From contig PBLK01000012.1 of the NCBI GenBank assembly GCA_002721725.1, forward strand, positions 1-42,173: DNA of 42,173 bases. The letters are read 5' to 3'. Below are positions 41,380-42,173 of this stretch, in pieces. The notes beneath the pieces were generated by a model. The model was not told where the DNA came from. It saw only the letters and a list, made by a program, of their open reading frames with translations, and searched no databases. Origin of the DNA: Rhodobiaceae bacterium. Its GTDB lineage: Bacteria; Pseudomonadota; Alphaproteobacteria; RS24. Position numbers and translations under genes: made by a program. Each line of letters opens with the position of its first letter. The stretch's first letter is position 1.

Positions 41380-41439
41380 CTGTTTTCTTTCCGCTCAGAA
41401 ATGATAGAGTTCCGTCATTATTCGCTAATGAGGTTGGAT

Positions 41440-42173
41440 ATGCAAATCAAACGCTTGGCTTTTGGTGCCGTGTCATCATTGCTTTTGGCGCTGGCCCCCA
41501 TTTGGGCAAGCGCAGCCGGTAGTACATTGGACGTTGTGAAGAATCGCGGCCATGTTCAATGCGGCGTGTCGCAAGGCCTGCCCGGCTTTTCAAACCCCGA
41601 TGATAAGGGCAATTGGACCGGCATTGATGTCGATTTCTGCAAAGCCGTGGCCGCCGCCATTTTCGGTGATGCCGGCAAGGTCAAGTTTACACCGCTATCG
41701 GCGAAAGAACGCTTTACCGCCATTCAGTCGGGCGAGGTTGACATTATCGCCCGCAACACGACCTGGTCGATGCATCGCGATACCGCTTTGGGAGTCGATT
41801 TCCGCGCCGTCAATTATTACGACGGGCAGGGCTTTATGGTGCGCGCGGATTTGGGCGTAACCAGCTCGACCGAGCTTGATGGCGCGACGCTGTGCACCAA
41901 TCAGGGGACGACGACTGAGTTGAATGCGGCGGATTATTTCCGCGCCAATAATATGCAATATGAGATTGTGGCTTTTGAAAAAGCCGATGAAGCCGTTGCC
42001 GCCTATAATTCAGGGCGCTGCGACGCTTACACCACTGACCATTCAGCGCTTTACGCGCAGCGCCTCAAACTTACTGACCCGAAAGCGCATATTGTTTTGC
42101 CGGAAATCATTTCCAAAGAACCGTTAGGCCCGGCCGTGCGGCAGGGTGATAATGTCTGGGGCGATATTATCGC
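41440..42173 (+). CDS. aapJ: General L-amino-acid ABC transporter binding protein (3' end outside window)
   Basis: Periplasmic substrate-binding component. Signal peptide 1-24 (QIKRLAFGAVSSLLLALAP, ending ASAAG), then TLDVVKNRGHVQCGVSQGLPGFS, GIDVDFCKAVAAAIFGD, FTAIQSGEVDIIARNTTWS and TLCTNQGTTTELN, the AapJ/BztA pattern. 244 codons are visible before the window ends with the frame open; the family is about 340 residues, so roughly 95 are missing. Membrane components (aapQMP) would be expected just downstream. ATG at 41440 follows AGGTTGGAT. Confidence 0.93.
   Translation, partial: MQIKRLAFGAVSSLLLALAPIWASAAGSTLDVVKNRGHVQCGVSQGLPGFSNPDDKGNWTGIDVDFCKAVAAAIFGDAGKVKFTPLSAKERFTAIQSGEVDIIARNTTWSMHRDTALGVDFRAVNYYDGQGFMVRADLGVTSSTELDGATLCTNQGTTTELNAADYFRANNMQYEIVAFEKADEAVAAYNSGRCDAYTTDHSALYAQRLKLTDPKAHIVLPEIISKEPLGPAVRQGDNVWGDII

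Noticed and set aside
41380-41439. SAM-type riboswitch upstream of metC
   Set aside because: The divergent gap to aapJ is only 60 bp and is mostly occupied by ribosome binding sites; no riboswitch fold fits.
1-42173. Search for CRISPR arrays, complete insertion sequences, full integrases, toxin-antitoxin or phage-defence genes
   Set aside because: No regularly spaced repeats of CRISPR type, no transposase motifs with terminal inverted repeats and no intact recombinase are visible, although the island array is the kind of place they occur.

Overview
The window is a 42 kb stretch of an alphaproteobacterial chromosome, mid-range in GC and very compact. Evidence for the group is the hom-glpX-recJ gene order, an NDUFS4-type complex I accessory subunit, a malyl-CoA-lyase-type CitE homologue and an AapJ-type amino-acid binding protein. 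Genes often overlap by 1-10 bp on the same strand, and five convergent pairs share a 4-bp stop overlap. A streamlined, probably free-living (perhaps marine) bacterium fits, but the species cannot be named from this sequence.

Layout. (1) 1-8010 is ordinary backbone: homoserine dehydrogenase (5' cut), GlpX, RecJ, tRNA-Glu, periplasmic MsrA, a Sel1-repeat protein, glyoxalase I, an alpha/beta hydrolase, a sirtuin and a hotdog thioesterase, ending at tRNA-Pro(UGG). (2) 8137 to about 23405 looks like a tandem row of small genomic islands stacked on the 3' end of tRNA-Pro. Exact copies of the tRNA 3' end recur at 16175 and 18082, and a diverged one lies near 10690. Three boundaries carry the same left-end block, which holds the last codons of a tyrosine-recombinase-like gene and a three-site repeat block. 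The opposite ends carry a second shared remnant. No complete integrase remains. The four cargo modules are: A, a DUF3604 (PHP-like) protein; B, a TetR regulator with a phytanoyl-CoA-type dioxygenase, divergent from arylsulfatase, DUF1254/DUF1214 and RidA-like genes; C, a Fur-box-controlled pair of heme-monooxygenase-like proteins with small membrane proteins; D, a zinc-limitation module (Zur, DUF1826, G3E GTPase, FtsX-type ABC transporter with a His-rich loop, DUF3299) with a near-perfect Zur box. (3) 23456-25763 (TauD-type dioxygenase and saccharopine-dehydrogenase-like protein) may be a further decayed unit. (4) 25937-28055 is a three-gene cluster: a PF10118-type metal-dependent hydrolase, a homologue of styrene oxide isomerase, and an isoprenylcysteine-methyltransferase-like membrane protein. 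(5) 28052-42173 is mostly housekeeping: GPH transporter, M19 dipeptidase lipoprotein, LpxL acyltransferase, complex I subunit, malyl-CoA-lyase-like enzyme, FAD monooxygenase, tRNA-Arg(UCU), IlvD, patatin-like protein, PuuD-like amidotransferase, Sel1 protein, cystathionine beta-lyase and AapJ (3' cut).

The most noteworthy feature is the tandem island array. Each unit brings one self-contained function with its own regulatory signal (TetR, Fur box, Zur box). Its left-end repeat block keeps the same spacing even where the repeated sequence itself has been replaced.
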